NCBI GenBank assembly: GCA_963706905.1
Contig: CAVPNY010000017.1
Span: forward strand, 62,001 to 126,000
Length of the DNA: 64,000 nucleotides
Direction: 5' to 3'
Source of the DNA: CAVPNY01 sp963706905
GTDB lineage: Bacteria > Chloroflexota > Anaerolineae > Anaerolineales > UBA4823
This document shows, piece after piece, positions 49,048 through 57,665 of the stretch; positions within the stretch are counted from its first letter, which is position 1, and every line of letters starts with the position of its first letter. The position numbers were made by a program, and so were the translations under genes. The notes under the pieces were generated by a model, which was given only the letters and a program-made list of their open reading frames with translations, had not been told where the DNA came from and did not search any database.

Positions 49048-50043
49048 CTAGAAGCATAACTTGATACTATTGAGTAACCAGGGAAAAATTATCCAGAGAC
49101 CAGGAGATGCCCCTTGAACTCGATCGCGCTCCAAATTGATGATGGCGGCCTTGAGAATCCCCTCAGCATACTCGCTGCCAGCGTTGATACATAGCGTGCG
49201 CCCGATCCGCATGTAGCCAGGGGATTCGTGGATATGACCGTGCAGACTGAGCATCGGCTGGACGCGCTCGATAAATTGACGCACGGCGGTACTGCCGACC
49301 GGTTTCATCAATACCTGCCCGCCGCTGGTCATGATCTTCAGGTTTTCATCCAGCTGGGGGCAAACATCGATCCCGGCGTCAAACGGGGGCACATGCAGAG
49401 CGACAACCGCCTGGGCTGGCTTTTCCAGCAGCTTTTCCAGGTCAGCCAGATAGGTTTCGAGTAAGTCTTCTTCGGTATCGCGCGGGCAGAGCCAGGGAGT
49501 CAGGTTCGCTTTGGACATCCCGACCAGCTCGTGGTCGTCGTCGAGCCAGAAGTGTTGCCCATCCGGGTTATGGATGAGCTGGTAGCCTTCTATAGCCGCA
49601 TCGATCGAATCCAGATCATCGTTGCCGGGCATGAAATACAGGGGTATGCGTTTAGAGGTAAGTTTATCATCCGCCAGAGCCATCCAGGCCTGCACCCTGG
49701 TGACCATCTCGTGCTCGAAGCGCTTGCCCATCTTGTCCGGGTCATTTTCCAATTCCTGAGCCTCTTCCGGTTCCAGGACAATTGGGTAAAAGCCGACATT
49801 GCTGATGGTTTGCTTGAGTTTCTCCAGCTCAGCCTGGCTGGAGACTTCTTCTTTCCGACCAAATAGATAACCCCGGTAGTTGCCGCGCCCCAGGTGAATG
49901 ATCGGGACCATAGCCTTACCGGTCACATCCCCGCCGACGATTAATACGTTGGCCTGGTACTGGAACGCAGCGCTGATAAATTTTCTAAAGCAGGCATCCG
50001 AACCGTGAAAATCGGAGGCGTAGAGAATGCGTGTCATGCCCAT
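49048..50043 (-). CDS. Calcineurin-like metallophosphoesterase
   Basis: A 331-residue phosphoesterase. ILYASDFHGSDACFRKFI (D-x-H), VLIVGGDVTGKA (GGD), YFMPGNDDLDSID (GNDD, in place of GNHD), VVALHVPPFD and MLSLHGHIHESPG (GHxH) give the di-metal site. The GNDD variant is seen in related archaeal and bacterial phosphoesterases. Between motifs 2 and 3 lies an extended charged region of about 90 residues. Substrate unknown. A GAGG site precedes the ATG; the gene is 90 nt downstream of the amino-acid permease stop, in the same direction. Confidence 0.88.
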   Translation of the reverse strand: MGMTRILYASDFHGSDACFRKFISAAFQYQANVLIVGGDVTGKAMVPIIHLGRGNYRGYLFGRKEEVSSQAELEKLKQTISNVGFYPIVLEPEEAQELENDPDKMGKRFEHEMVTRVQAWMALADDKLTSKRIPLYFMPGNDDLDSIDAAIEGYQLIHNPDGQHFWLDDDHELVGMSKANLTPWLCPRDTEEDLLETYLADLEKLLEKPAQAVVALHVPPFDAGIDVCPQLDENLKIMTSGGQVLMKPVGSTAVRQFIERVQPMLSLHGHIHESPGYMRIGRTLCINAGSEYAEGILKAAIINLERDRVQGASPGLWIIFPWLLNSIKLCF

Positions 50044-50133
50044 GGCGTTACCTCAGGTAGCGATGGTTGGCAGGATGCTGCCGGATTTATTTCGGCAGCA
50101 TCCTGCGGGAAGGGGGTGGGAGGTGATGATGAT

Positions 50134-51759
50134 CTAGATTGGCGGGACTGAAGAGAAAGTCCACTTGATGTCGATACCCTCTTTTTTAAGGCGGTAGGCA
50201 CGGGCAATGTAGAAGACGGCGATCCCCGACAGGAAGAAGGCCGCCAGCGTGAGCAACGTGCTTGATCCAATCCGTCCGCCCACTGCCGGGTAAAGGAAGG
50301 AAGCGATAATCATCCACAGCAGGTACGCAAGCGTGATCCCGCCGACGATGGTGATCACCGGAACCTTGCCAATTGAGCGGCGCACCGCCGCCGAGGCGTT
50401 CTGGTACAGGTCGGGCTTGAGGAATGGGAACAGGGTGATCGCCGTCACCGGCACGAGCATGGTGCATACGGCGAAGAATACGAAGTTCAGTTGCGCGCCC
50501 ATCACCCCGCCGGTCGCAGCGTCGATGACGCCGACCTCGGCGATCAGGATGATGATCAAGATGGCGATGATCGGGCTGCGCAGCTTGGGGTGCACGTAGC
50601 AGACGCGCTCGGGGATCAGCCGGTCGAATGACCAGGCGAACAGGATGCGGCTGCAGTAGAACACATAGGTTTGCGCCAGGTTGATCAGGGTGTAGATCCA
50701 GGCGAAGGCGACAAACAGGATCAGCGGGAAGCTGGGTCTTAGGACAGCCGCGTAGAAAGTGATCCACGGCATAGTGGTGCCTTCATAGCCGATATTGCTC
50801 AGGTAACTCTCGGCAGCTATCCACTCCAGTGGTACCAGCCGTTGCAGCAGCAGGGCGCCGACTACGAAGATGCCCCAGGTGACCAGCAGTGAAGCCCAGC
50901 TACCGGTCAACAGGGTGGAATCGGCTTGCTTGACTTCCCCGGCGAAGAAGGTCGGGATATAGTAGCCATAGAAGATCCAGAAGCCCATGATCAGCCCGGC
51001 CAAAGTCATGATCGCCACGTTCGGATTGGTGATCATGCCGTTTTCCTGAGCCAGGGCAATGCGGCCCGCGAAACTGCCGTCACCCATGAAGCGGTCCCAG
51101 GCAGCCGGAAAGGCATCCGATCCGGCAGTGCCCAATTGGAAGTAGATGATTGCCCAGGCTGCCAGACCCAGGAAGAAACCAACTTCCAGAATACGCACAA
51201 TGGTGCGTGTGGGCAGGATCATGGTGAGGAAGGCGATGATGGCACAGATCGTGCCGACGATGATGATCCCTGTGGTGCTGACCGACCAGTCCGCCAGGTT
51301 TAGCATCGAGGGGTTATTGAAGATGATGCCCCAGGTGCGGGCCAGCACGGGGATAGCAGTCTTAGGGATCCAGGCGATCAATGACCCGGCCACCATAGCG
51401 CTGAAGATCACCAGTGTCCAGCTGGCGCCAAAGGCCAACGGGGCGGACAACACCCGGCTGCCCAGGGTATAGTCAGCCGCAGAGCGCGGCATGGCGGCGC
51501 CGATCGTAGAGTACGTATAGGCGTGGAACAGGCAAAAGAACATTGCTACGGTGAGCACGCCAATAATGCTGCTGCCAGGCCATACGCCGGCTACCCAGGA
51601 GAAGGGGATCAGACCGGATGAGGACAGGCTGATGCAGTGCACGCCGAAAACCATGGCGCCAAAGACGCCGATCGTGCGCACCAGCCCTGAACTTTTCCGG
51701 GCATATAGCTTGCGGTCCCCTCCTGGGGCTCCCTCTTTAGTATTAAGCATTTCAGCCAT
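50134..51759 (-). CDS. APC-superfamily amino acid permease
   Basis: A 541-residue transporter with about twelve TM helices. The N-terminal region RTIGVFGAMVFGVHCISLSSSGLIPF and the following AYTYSTIGAAMPRSAADYTLGSRVL resemble the amino acid-polyamine-organocation family, where the first helix holds the unwound substrate-binding segment. SRILFAWSFDRLIPERVCYVH is a family hallmark of helix 8-9. The start at 51759 has GGAGG; the open frame extends upstream but without a better start. It follows a short leader ORF (51878-51834) and gntR, so expression is probably controlled by that regulator. Substrate could be amino acids released by the P1 peptidase. Confidence 0.9.
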   Translation of the reverse strand: MAEMLNTKEGAPGGDRKLYARKSSGLVRTIGVFGAMVFGVHCISLSSSGLIPFSWVAGVWPGSSIIGVLTVAMFFCLFHAYTYSTIGAAMPRSAADYTLGSRVLSAPLAFGASWTLVIFSAMVAGSLIAWIPKTAIPVLARTWGIIFNNPSMLNLADWSVSTTGIIIVGTICAIIAFLTMILPTRTIVRILEVGFFLGLAAWAIIYFQLGTAGSDAFPAAWDRFMGDGSFAGRIALAQENGMITNPNVAIMTLAGLIMGFWIFYGYYIPTFFAGEVKQADSTLLTGSWASLLVTWGIFVVGALLLQRLVPLEWIAAESYLSNIGYEGTTMPWITFYAAVLRPSFPLILFVAFAWIYTLINLAQTYVFYCSRILFAWSFDRLIPERVCYVHPKLRSPIIAILIIILIAEVGVIDAATGGVMGAQLNFVFFAVCTMLVPVTAITLFPFLKPDLYQNASAAVRRSIGKVPVITIVGGITLAYLLWMIIASFLYPAVGGRIGSSTLLTLAAFFLSGIAVFYIARAYRLKKEGIDIKWTFSSVPPI

Positions 51760-51833
51760 TGTTTTGTGCCTCCTACTAGTGCAATTTTGGCTATGAGAGA
51801 ATAATGTTGGATAGAGAGGTTGACAAACATGGA

Positions 51834-51878
51834 TCAAAAGTCAACGTTCAGATAAGCGCCTCCTTTCAGAGCTGGCAT
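51834..51878 (-). CDS. Possible 14-residue leader peptide upstream of the permease
   Basis: An ATG at 51878 sits 4 nt behind GGAGGAGG, one of the strongest ribosome sites in the window, and opens a 14-codon frame, MPALKGGAYLNVDF. The stop is inside an inverted repeat (GTTGAC/GTCAAC, 18-nt loop) that lies between gntR and the permease gene. No amino acid is strongly enriched, so classical attenuation by starvation is not obvious. It could couple translation to the permease mRNA structure, or be accidental. Confidence 0.4.
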   Translation of the reverse strand: MPALKGGAYLNVDF

Positions 51879-51911
51879 AATTCCTCCTCCCTGCTTTGAG
51901 TTGATTCTGGA

Positions 51912-52640
51912 TCACCAATCGATCTCCGCCGAAATACGGGCGTAGTCGCTGCGTAAGAAATCCTGGGCATACACGACCGGCTTGCTGTCGCTGGCCCGGA
52001 ATATCACGCGGGATACCATCAGGAGTGGGAAACTTTCTGGGACACGCAGCTGCCTGGCGAGCGTGTCTCCAGCTGGGACCGCCTCGAAACTTTGCACCAG
52101 GTGGGAGAAACTGGCGCTGTAGGCCTGGACCAGCAGATCAGAGACGCTGGTCTTTTCCAGATCATAAGCCTCGATCTCTGGCAGGCGAGAGCATGGAAGA
52201 TAATCGCGCTCGACTACGCACGGCGCCCGATTAGCCAGGCGCAGGATCTCCACCCGGTAGAGCGGGTCGCCGATCTCAACTTGCAGCCGCTCCGCCAGCC
52301 GCCGGCTGGCAGGCACCTGGCCAAATTCCAACAATTGGCTGGTGACATCCAGGCCGCGCGATCGCATCGCCTGGACATAGTGAATCAGCTCGCGAGCCTC
52401 ATAAGTCACCTTTGGCTTGGCGACATAGGTCCCGGAGCCGTGCCGGCGTTCCAGGATGCCTTCATTGACCAGCTCGGTGACCGAGCGGCGCACGGTCATG
52501 CGGCTGACGCCGAGCTCCTGGCTGAATTCGCGTTCGGAGGGTAGTTTGGTATCAGGAGGGATCTTGCCGGACAGGATCAGCTCGGCAATATACTCCTGGA
52601 TTTGGACATATAACGGTTTGTGCAGGTTTTCGTCCAACAC
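51912..52640 (-). CDS. GntR-family transcriptional regulator with UTRA domain
   Basis: A 242-residue HutC-type regulator. The N-terminal winged helix (KPLYVQIQEYIAELILSGKIPPDTKLPSEREFSQELGVSRMTVRRSVTELVNEGILERRHGSGTYVA) is followed by a UTRA effector domain (EFGQVPASRRLAERLQVEIGDPLYRVEILRLANRAPCVVERDYLP). It begins at GTG 52640. Downstream is the amino acid permease; upstream is a P1 peptidase. Three copies of GTGGTATAAC in the upstream region (52706-52922), related to HutC-type half-sites, are likely operators. The effector is unknown, possibly an amino acid or amino sugar derivative. Confidence 0.92.
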   Translation of the reverse strand: MLDENLHKPLYVQIQEYIAELILSGKIPPDTKLPSEREFSQELGVSRMTVRRSVTELVNEGILERRHGSGTYVAKPKVTYEARELIHYVQAMRSRGLDVTSQLLEFGQVPASRRLAERLQVEIGDPLYRVEILRLANRAPCVVERDYLPCSRLPEIEAYDLEKTSVSDLLVQAYSASFSHLVQSFEAVPAGDTLARQLRVPESFPLLMVSRVIFRASDSKPVVYAQDFLRSDYARISAEIDW

Positions 52641-52705
52641 CTCAAGCGCTCCATCGAATGCAAACTAAAGAACGGCTTGAAAACTGGACACCGCTAAACT
52701 GGTTT

Positions 52706-52922
52706 GTGGTATAACCCAGAACCCGCTAAGAAATTGAATACCGTCAGATTTTGTCCGATCCCCCAGGAATACACTCATTATAGATCGAAATTTTCGAATT
52801 TCAAGAGGCAATCTGGCAAAAAAGGGCATATTCCTTCAGCAGGATGTAAAAAATCCATCCCGAAGTTATACCACTTTAGTCATTGAGTGATTTGAGGGGA
52901 GTATTTCGTCAAGTGGTATAAC
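52706..52922. promoter_or_regulatory. Three copies of GTGGTATAAC, probable GntR operators
   Basis: The 10-mer occurs at 52706-52715 and 52913-52922 on the plus strand and inverted (GTTATACCAC) at 52865-52874. The last two form AAGTTATACCACTT and AAGTGGTATAACTCTT, facing each other 38 nt apart. Site 3 codes for the last residues of the P1 peptidase. Otherwise the 268-nt gap contains nothing recognised. Confidence 0.6.
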
Positions 52923-54012
52923 TCTTGCCCAGCCGGTCGTGCTGGCGCAATACTGCCTGAAGCTGATCATGCGGGAGAGCATAAACCGTATTGCCATTGA
53001 TGCCCACCATTGTCTCTGCAGCCACCAGCGCGTTGACGATCGCTTCTTCAGTAGCCTGGATGGTGGCTTCGAACAGGGGGGTCATCTGGTCATTGGGCAG
53101 CATCTCCACCTGGATTGGGCGCTTGCTCACGGCTGCCCCTGGATTGGCGGTGGAAAAGGCCATGAAGATATCCCCGGAGTTGTCTGCCCCGATGCCGCCA
53201 ACCCGGGCGATGCCGAGCGGTACACGTCGCGCCAGGCGTTTTAGCTGGTGGGGGATTAATGGGGCGTCGGTCGCCACCACGACGATGATCGAGCCGCTGC
53301 CAGGGGCAGGGTCCACGTAATGGAAGACCGGCATCCAGTCGCTGATCTTCTGCCCGACCGGGACGCCGGCGACGATCAGGTTCTTGCGCATGCCGAAGTT
53401 GGACTGCACCAGCACGCCCAGCGTGTATTCTCCAACCCGGCGGGAGGCGGTGCCGATCCCGCCTTTAAACTGGAACGACATCATGCCGGTGCCGCCGCCC
53501 ACGCAGCCCTCCGCTAGCGGGCCGGAGGCAGCCCCATCCAGGGCAGCGTAGACATGCTCCTTGCGCACGTGGAATCCGTTGATGTCATTCATGCGCCCGT
53601 CGAAGGTCTCGGCCACGATCGGATTGAGCCAGAAATAGTAGACTGCTGCTGGATCAAACAAGCGGTTCTCATACACCCAGGCGATGGCTGCGTCATGCAC
53701 CTGCCCCACGCTGTGGGTGTTGGTGATGGCGATCGGGCCGTCCAGGAAACCCGATTCTTCAACCCAGGTGGTGCCGGTCATCTCGCCGTTGCCATTCAGC
53801 GCGTACCAGCCCGCGAAGACCGGATCGTAGTGCTTTCCGCGCGGCAGGATGGCAGTCACACCGGTGCGTACCGGCCCTTTCCCAACCACCAATTTGCCTT
53901 CGCCTTCGATCAGCGTGGTGTGCCCGACCAGCACGCCAGCCACGTCGGTGATGGCGTTGAGAGGGCCAGGTGTGCCTTCGAATGGGATGTCCAGGTCACG
54001 TGCTCTGACCAT
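52909..54012 (-). CDS. P1-family (S58) peptidase, DmpA/L-aminopeptidase-D-esterase type
   Basis: A 367-residue N-terminal-nucleophile peptidase precursor. GPLNAITDVAGVLVGHTTLIEGEG, VRTGVTAILPRGKH, EESGFLDGPIAITNTHSVGQVHDA, and GCVGGGTGMMSFQFKGGIGTASR are conserved. The nucleophile Ser/Thr of this family follows the GGGTGM segment, where autocleavage occurs. FEATIQATEEAIVNALVAAETMVGING is the C-terminal helix pair. Members cleave N-terminal amino acids, including some D-forms, or beta-peptides. It lies upstream of gntR and the amino acid permease, suggesting use of peptides. Confidence 0.93.
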   Translation of the reverse strand: MVRARDLDIPFEGTPGPLNAITDVAGVLVGHTTLIEGEGKLVVGKGPVRTGVTAILPRGKHYDPVFAGWYALNGNGEMTGTTWVEESGFLDGPIAITNTHSVGQVHDAAIAWVYENRLFDPAAVYYFWLNPIVAETFDGRMNDINGFHVRKEHVYAALDGAASGPLAEGCVGGGTGMMSFQFKGGIGTASRRVGEYTLGVLVQSNFGMRKNLIVAGVPVGQKISDWMPVFHYVDPAPGSGSIIVVVATDAPLIPHQLKRLARRVPLGIARVGGIGADNSGDIFMAFSTANPGAAVSKRPIQVEMLPNDQMTPLFEATIQATEEAIVNALVAAETMVGINGNTVYALPHDQLQAVLRQHDRLGKSYTT

Positions 54013-54087
54013 ATCGCCTCCTTGATTAGTCCAACAGTCGTCCCGAACATAATTCAGGCATCGTTTTGTAGTCGGATAGCGCGGCGT

Positions 54088-54510
54088 TCATCCAGCTTGT
54101 AAGACTCGCAACAACACATGCCGGCGATGGGGCGCGGCGCGATGTTCAAACAGGTAGACGCCTTGCCAGGTACCCAGGCTGAGCTTGCCATGATCAACGG
54201 GGATACTCAGGCTGGTGTGCGTCAGCATGGCGCGCATATGCGAGGGCGAGTCGTCAGCTCCCTCCAGGGTATGGCGAATCCATGCCTGGCCTTCGGGGAT
54301 CAGGTGCTCCAGGAAAGCCTCCAGGTCTTCCCGGGCGGTCGGATCGTAGTTCTCACTGACCACCAGGGAGGCGCTGGTATGCGGCATGTAAAGAAAACAC
54401 ATGCCCTCCTGAATACCCCATTGATGAATGCGATTCTGGGCCAGGTCGGTGAAGGGGTACAGGCCTTTACCCCGGGTCTGGATTTGCAGCGTATCCTTGA
54501 ACCATTCCAT
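54088..54510 (-). CDS. yjbQ: YjbQ-family (UPF0047) protein, thiamine phosphate synthase-like
   Basis: A 140-residue protein. QTRGKGLYPFTDLAQNRIHQWGIQEGMCFLYMPHTSASLVVSENYDPTAREDLEAFLEHLIP and HMRAMLTHTSLSIPVDHGKLSLGTWQGVYLFEHR are the family blocks; conserved histidines (HTSASL, HMRAM, HRA) may bind metal. Some members have weak thiamine-phosphate synthase activity in vitro; the physiological role is unsettled. It is 33 nt from the DinB gene, within a dense minus-strand series. Confidence 0.94.
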   Translation of the reverse strand: MEWFKDTLQIQTRGKGLYPFTDLAQNRIHQWGIQEGMCFLYMPHTSASLVVSENYDPTAREDLEAFLEHLIPEGQAWIRHTLEGADDSPSHMRAMLTHTSLSIPVDHGKLSLGTWQGVYLFEHRAAPHRRHVLLRVLQAG

Positions 54511-54542
54511 GCCGGATCCTGATCAATGAATTTGAGTGGAGA

Positions 54543-55025
54543 TTATTGATAGAAGATAAAGTCGATATTCCCCGGCGACTGGCCTTTGGCGGTGAGCAGT
54601 TGAGCCAGCTCGCTGTGGTGCTGCATGCCGTGAAGCACCAGGTGCTGGAGCACGCGCCAGCGGGGAGTTAGAAAAGTCTCGCCACGCCGGTTTGTCAATT
54701 CCATCGCCTCGTCGATCTCGGCCTCGCTCAGCCCCTCCAGATACCCTTCCCAGGCTGCTTGCTCACCGGAAAAACCGGTTTTTATGGCCTCCAGATCAGG
54801 AAAGTCCTCCATAGTCGGGGAAGCTGGTTGGCGACCTGACTCTAAAGTCTGCCGCCAATTCATGGCAGAGCGCAGCAGGTGGAACAGCAAATCATGGATC
54901 GAGCCATGCCCGTAGCCTGGATTTTCCGTGTATTCAGCCTCGCTCAGGCGGGCGGCGCATGCCATCAACTGGCGCGTAGTGTGCCAATGGTACGCAAACA
55001 GGGTTTGATACTGGGCTTTGCTCAT
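54543..55025 (-). CDS. DinB-like family protein
   Basis: A 160-residue four-helix-bundle protein. YQTLFAYHWHTTRQLMACAARLSEAEYTENPGYGHGSIHDLLFHLLRSAMNWRQ includes the first metal His (GSIHDLLFHLL), and QHLVLHGMQHHSELAQLLTAKGQSPG supplies the other two, the usual triad of DinB/YfiT metalloenzymes. Relatives include thiol-dependent transferases for bacillithiol or mycothiol. Substrate unknown. GGAGG stands 9 nt before the ATG, and the stop of the next gene (DUF6544-like) lies 6 nt away. Confidence 0.92.
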   Translation of the reverse strand: MSKAQYQTLFAYHWHTTRQLMACAARLSEAEYTENPGYGHGSIHDLLFHLLRSAMNWRQTLESGRQPASPTMEDFPDLEAIKTGFSGEQAAWEGYLEGLSEAEIDEAMELTNRRGETFLTPRWRVLQHLVLHGMQHHSELAQLLTAKGQSPGNIDFIFYQ

Positions 55026-55031
55026 GTCACT

Positions 55032-55751
55032 CTACCTCCGGTTGTACTCGACCTCGTTAATATTCCAATCGTAATAGGGTAGATCCCCTGATGGCAGATT
55101 CCACGTCACCAGTCCGCGCACCGGGATGGTCAGGCCAGCGCGCGCCTCGAAGCTGGTCATCGGCACCGACCAGGAATGGAGAGCATAGCCGCCTTCGAAA
55201 TCGCCGTAGCGCATGGCATTGAAGTTCACCGGGCAACCCGCCTCATCGAAGCTAAGGCGAGCAGAAACCGTTCTGCCGCTGTCGGTCAGGCTGACCTGGG
55301 CGTTGTGATCGTCAATCCCCTGCCAGGTGATGTTCTCCCCCAGGAAGGCAGTTGGGAACCAGATCATCTCACCCAGGTAGCGCAGCATCGAGCCCTGATC
55401 GATCTCCGGGTTGCGGGCGTCAAAGAGAGTGAATAGCCCGGCCAGCTTGCCGAACATATGGCCATGACCGTCTTGATACGCGTCGCGGGCGCTCATCAGC
55501 GGCAACCCAGCCACTTTGAAACGCGCCTTCCAGACGAAACTGGGCGGATTGGTGGTGAAGAGTTGCTCGGCGCTGACCGGCATCCACGGCTGATCGGCGC
55601 TGCGGCGGAAACGCCCGGTTTGTTTGAGACGGACAGTATCGATCCATGGCTTGCCGACCACACCGCTGAATTCCATATAGCGTTTCACCGGCTCTGGCAG
55701 GTGGTGGAGCATCTCAGGGGTGACCAGCCGTTGGTTCATCGATTTGTCCAT
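55032..55751 (-). CDS. Uncharacterised protein (DUF6544-like)
   Basis: A 239-residue soluble protein without signal peptide. The LPEPVKRYMEFSGVVGKPWIDTVRLKQTGRFRRSADQPWMPVSAEQLFTTNPPSFVWKARF segment and the closing RYGDFEGGYALHSWSVPMTSF match what I recall of DUF6544/DUF6920 proteins, beta-rich proteins of unknown role. No catalytic residues are evident. It overlaps no neighbour but sits between DinB and GNAT genes with gaps of 6 and 10 nt, so it is in one operon with them. Confidence 0.7.
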   Translation of the reverse strand: MDKSMNQRLVTPEMLHHLPEPVKRYMEFSGVVGKPWIDTVRLKQTGRFRRSADQPWMPVSAEQLFTTNPPSFVWKARFKVAGLPLMSARDAYQDGHGHMFGKLAGLFTLFDARNPEIDQGSMLRYLGEMIWFPTAFLGENITWQGIDDHNAQVSLTDSGRTVSARLSFDEAGCPVNFNAMRYGDFEGGYALHSWSVPMTSFEARAGLTIPVRGLVTWNLPSGDLPYYDWNINEVEYNRR

Positions 55752-55761
55752 GTTATGACTT

Positions 55762-56748
55762 TTAATTCAACTGCTTAACAAAATGGATCGATTCCCTGGC
55801 GATCGCAAACCCATGTTTTTCATACAGGCGTAGCGCGCCGGTGGGGTTCTGCGCATCCACATCCAGCGCCGCTTGTTCCAGGCCTTCGGCTTGAAATAAC
55901 TGCAGGCTTTTAGCCATCAACGCAGAAGCGATCCCGCGCCCTCGCCAGGCCGGGATCACGCCAATGGCCTCGATCCAGCCTTCGCGGGTGCTCTCAGCTC
56001 CCTCGATCCAATTGACGCAAAATCCGGCGACGTTCTCCGCATCCATTGCCAGGTAAGACAGATCCTCGCGGAACTGGGGTACACCGGTGAAGAATTCCCG
56101 CCACGCTTCTTCGTTCATTGTTTGCAATCCCCAATGCTCGCTGAAGGCGGCGTTGAAAGCGTGCATCAAGGGCAAGTCTAGCTCGGGAGTCCACTGCGCC
56201 AACTCCAGACTGGCTGGCAGGGACACATCCGGGATGGGTTCCGCCAGGCTGCGCTGCATTCGATAGGAGTAGCGCATCGCCTGGAAGCCATGCTGTTCGA
56301 ACAGCGCGATGCGGTCTGCCTGGTGCCCGGCGCAGCTTGTGCGCATCAGTTGAGGCGCTCCGCTTGTCGTAGCGTTGAATTCCAGGCGGGCGCGCCTCTC
56401 TAACCATTCAAGGAGATAGCTCCCTAATTCCCGCCCGCGATAGCTGACGTGGACATGGCCATCGGTGAGCGCCAATCGATCGCCTTCACCCGGTGGAAAT
56501 ACGATCATGGCTTGCGCGGCGACCGTCCCATCCCCCGCTATGGCGATGAGGGTGTTCGTGTCGAGCTGGTCGTCGAGCATGCCCAAAACTGCGCGCAGGC
56601 GTTCTTCGGAGGGGAGGCTTTCGCTTCGATCGATCTCGCGGTTGTCCGCCAGCATATTCTGGATAGCCTGGATATCGGCATATTGAGCCGCCCGCCAGGT
56701 GAAGGCGGTGAGATGCGCCGGAGGTGCAGGAAGCGTTTTTTTGCTCAT
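55762..56748 (-). CDS. Tandem GNAT N-acetyltransferase
   Basis: A 328-residue protein with two GNAT domains. The C-terminal copy has the full acetyl-CoA-binding motif, EGWIEAIGVIPAWRGRGIASALMAKSLQLFQAEGLEQAALDVDAQNPTGALRLYEKHGFAI. The N-terminal copy has a weaker HVHVSYRGRELGSYLLEWLERRARL. The arrangement resembles mycothiol synthase-type double GNATs, but the substrate is unknown. Its start overlaps the stop of the DNA methyltransferase gene (ATGA at 56745-56748). Confidence 0.92.
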   Translation of the reverse strand: MSKKTLPAPPAHLTAFTWRAAQYADIQAIQNMLADNREIDRSESLPSEERLRAVLGMLDDQLDTNTLIAIAGDGTVAAQAMIVFPPGEGDRLALTDGHVHVSYRGRELGSYLLEWLERRARLEFNATTSGAPQLMRTSCAGHQADRIALFEQHGFQAMRYSYRMQRSLAEPIPDVSLPASLELAQWTPELDLPLMHAFNAAFSEHWGLQTMNEEAWREFFTGVPQFREDLSYLAMDAENVAGFCVNWIEGAESTREGWIEAIGVIPAWRGRGIASALMAKSLQLFQAEGLEQAALDVDAQNPTGALRLYEKHGFAIARESIHFVKQLN

Positions 56749-57665
56749 TCCGTGACTCCCTGGTTATGGTTCGCATCTTGACTCGATTGCAGGATGAGCG
56801 CTTTAATTCTTTCTTCGGCAAGTTTTACATACTCAGGGTTATTCTCATAACCGATATACTTCCGGCTTGCTCTTAGTGCTGCTATCGCAGTCGTGCCGCT
56901 GCCCATAAATGGATCCAGGATCACGTCCCCTTTAAAAGTGTAGAGCTGGATCAGGCGGTAAGGCAATTCGACCGGGAAAGGAGCCGGGTGACCGATTTTG
57001 CGAGCCGATTCAGGATTGATCGTCCAGACGGATTTGGTCCACTCCATGAACTGCTCTTTTGAGATGGTATTCTCTTTGCCATCCGGTTTTTGACGAGAGA
57101 AGGAACCCTTTGAAAATACCAGGATGTACTCGTGGACATCGCGCAAGACGGGGTTGGATGCGGATTGCCAGCTGCCCCAAGCCATGGAGACGCCGGCCCC
57201 GGCGCCTTTATTCCAGATGATCTCGCCGCGCATCTGAAATCCGATCTCCAGCATGGTGCGTGAGATAAAATCCGATAAAGGCAGGTATGGCCTGCGCCCC
57301 AGGTTGGCGACGTTGATGCAAGCCCGTCCGCCGTCCACCAGGGCACGGTAGGACTCAGAAAACACCCTGCGCAGCAATCCCAGGTATTCTTGGAGGGACA
57401 GATCACTGTCGTATTCTTTGGTGACGTTGTAGGGCGGTGAAGTCACCATTAAGTGCAGCGAGCTGTCTGGGATCTCCTGCATACTCTCGGAGCTGCTGGA
57501 GATGATTTGGTTTTCGAGCTCGGCAGGAAAGGGATTGTCGGGAACTGGCGGCGCGCCATCCTCTCCTGGTAATTCTGAATACAGTCTGGAGTTGTAATAC
57601 TGGGAAGAGTCGTGGCTGATGCGGGGGGTGGTGCCGAAACCGCTGGTTTTGGACTTTTTTCTCAT
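56745..57665 (-). CDS. Site-specific DNA methyltransferase (beta-class), orphan
   Basis: A 306-residue enzyme. Motif IV TSPPYNVTKEYDS comes first (about 115) and motif I with DVILDPFMGSGTTAIAALRASRKYIGYENNPEYVKLAEER comes last, the order of beta-class enzymes. SPPY is typical of N4-cytosine or some N6-adenine methylases. KIGHPAPFPVELPYRLIQLYTFKG connects the two. No restriction endonuclease lies nearby, so it is an orphan. The ATG at 57665 overlaps the stop of the upstream membrane gene by 4 nt (ATGA) although the frame is open upstream. The recognition sequence is unknown. Confidence 0.92.
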   Translation of the reverse strand: MRKKSKTSGFGTTPRISHDSSQYYNSRLYSELPGEDGAPPVPDNPFPAELENQIISSSSESMQEIPDSSLHLMVTSPPYNVTKEYDSDLSLQEYLGLLRRVFSESYRALVDGGRACINVANLGRRPYLPLSDFISRTMLEIGFQMRGEIIWNKGAGAGVSMAWGSWQSASNPVLRDVHEYILVFSKGSFSRQKPDGKENTISKEQFMEWTKSVWTINPESARKIGHPAPFPVELPYRLIQLYTFKGDVILDPFMGSGTTAIAALRASRKYIGYENNPEYVKLAEERIKALILQSSQDANHNQGVTE

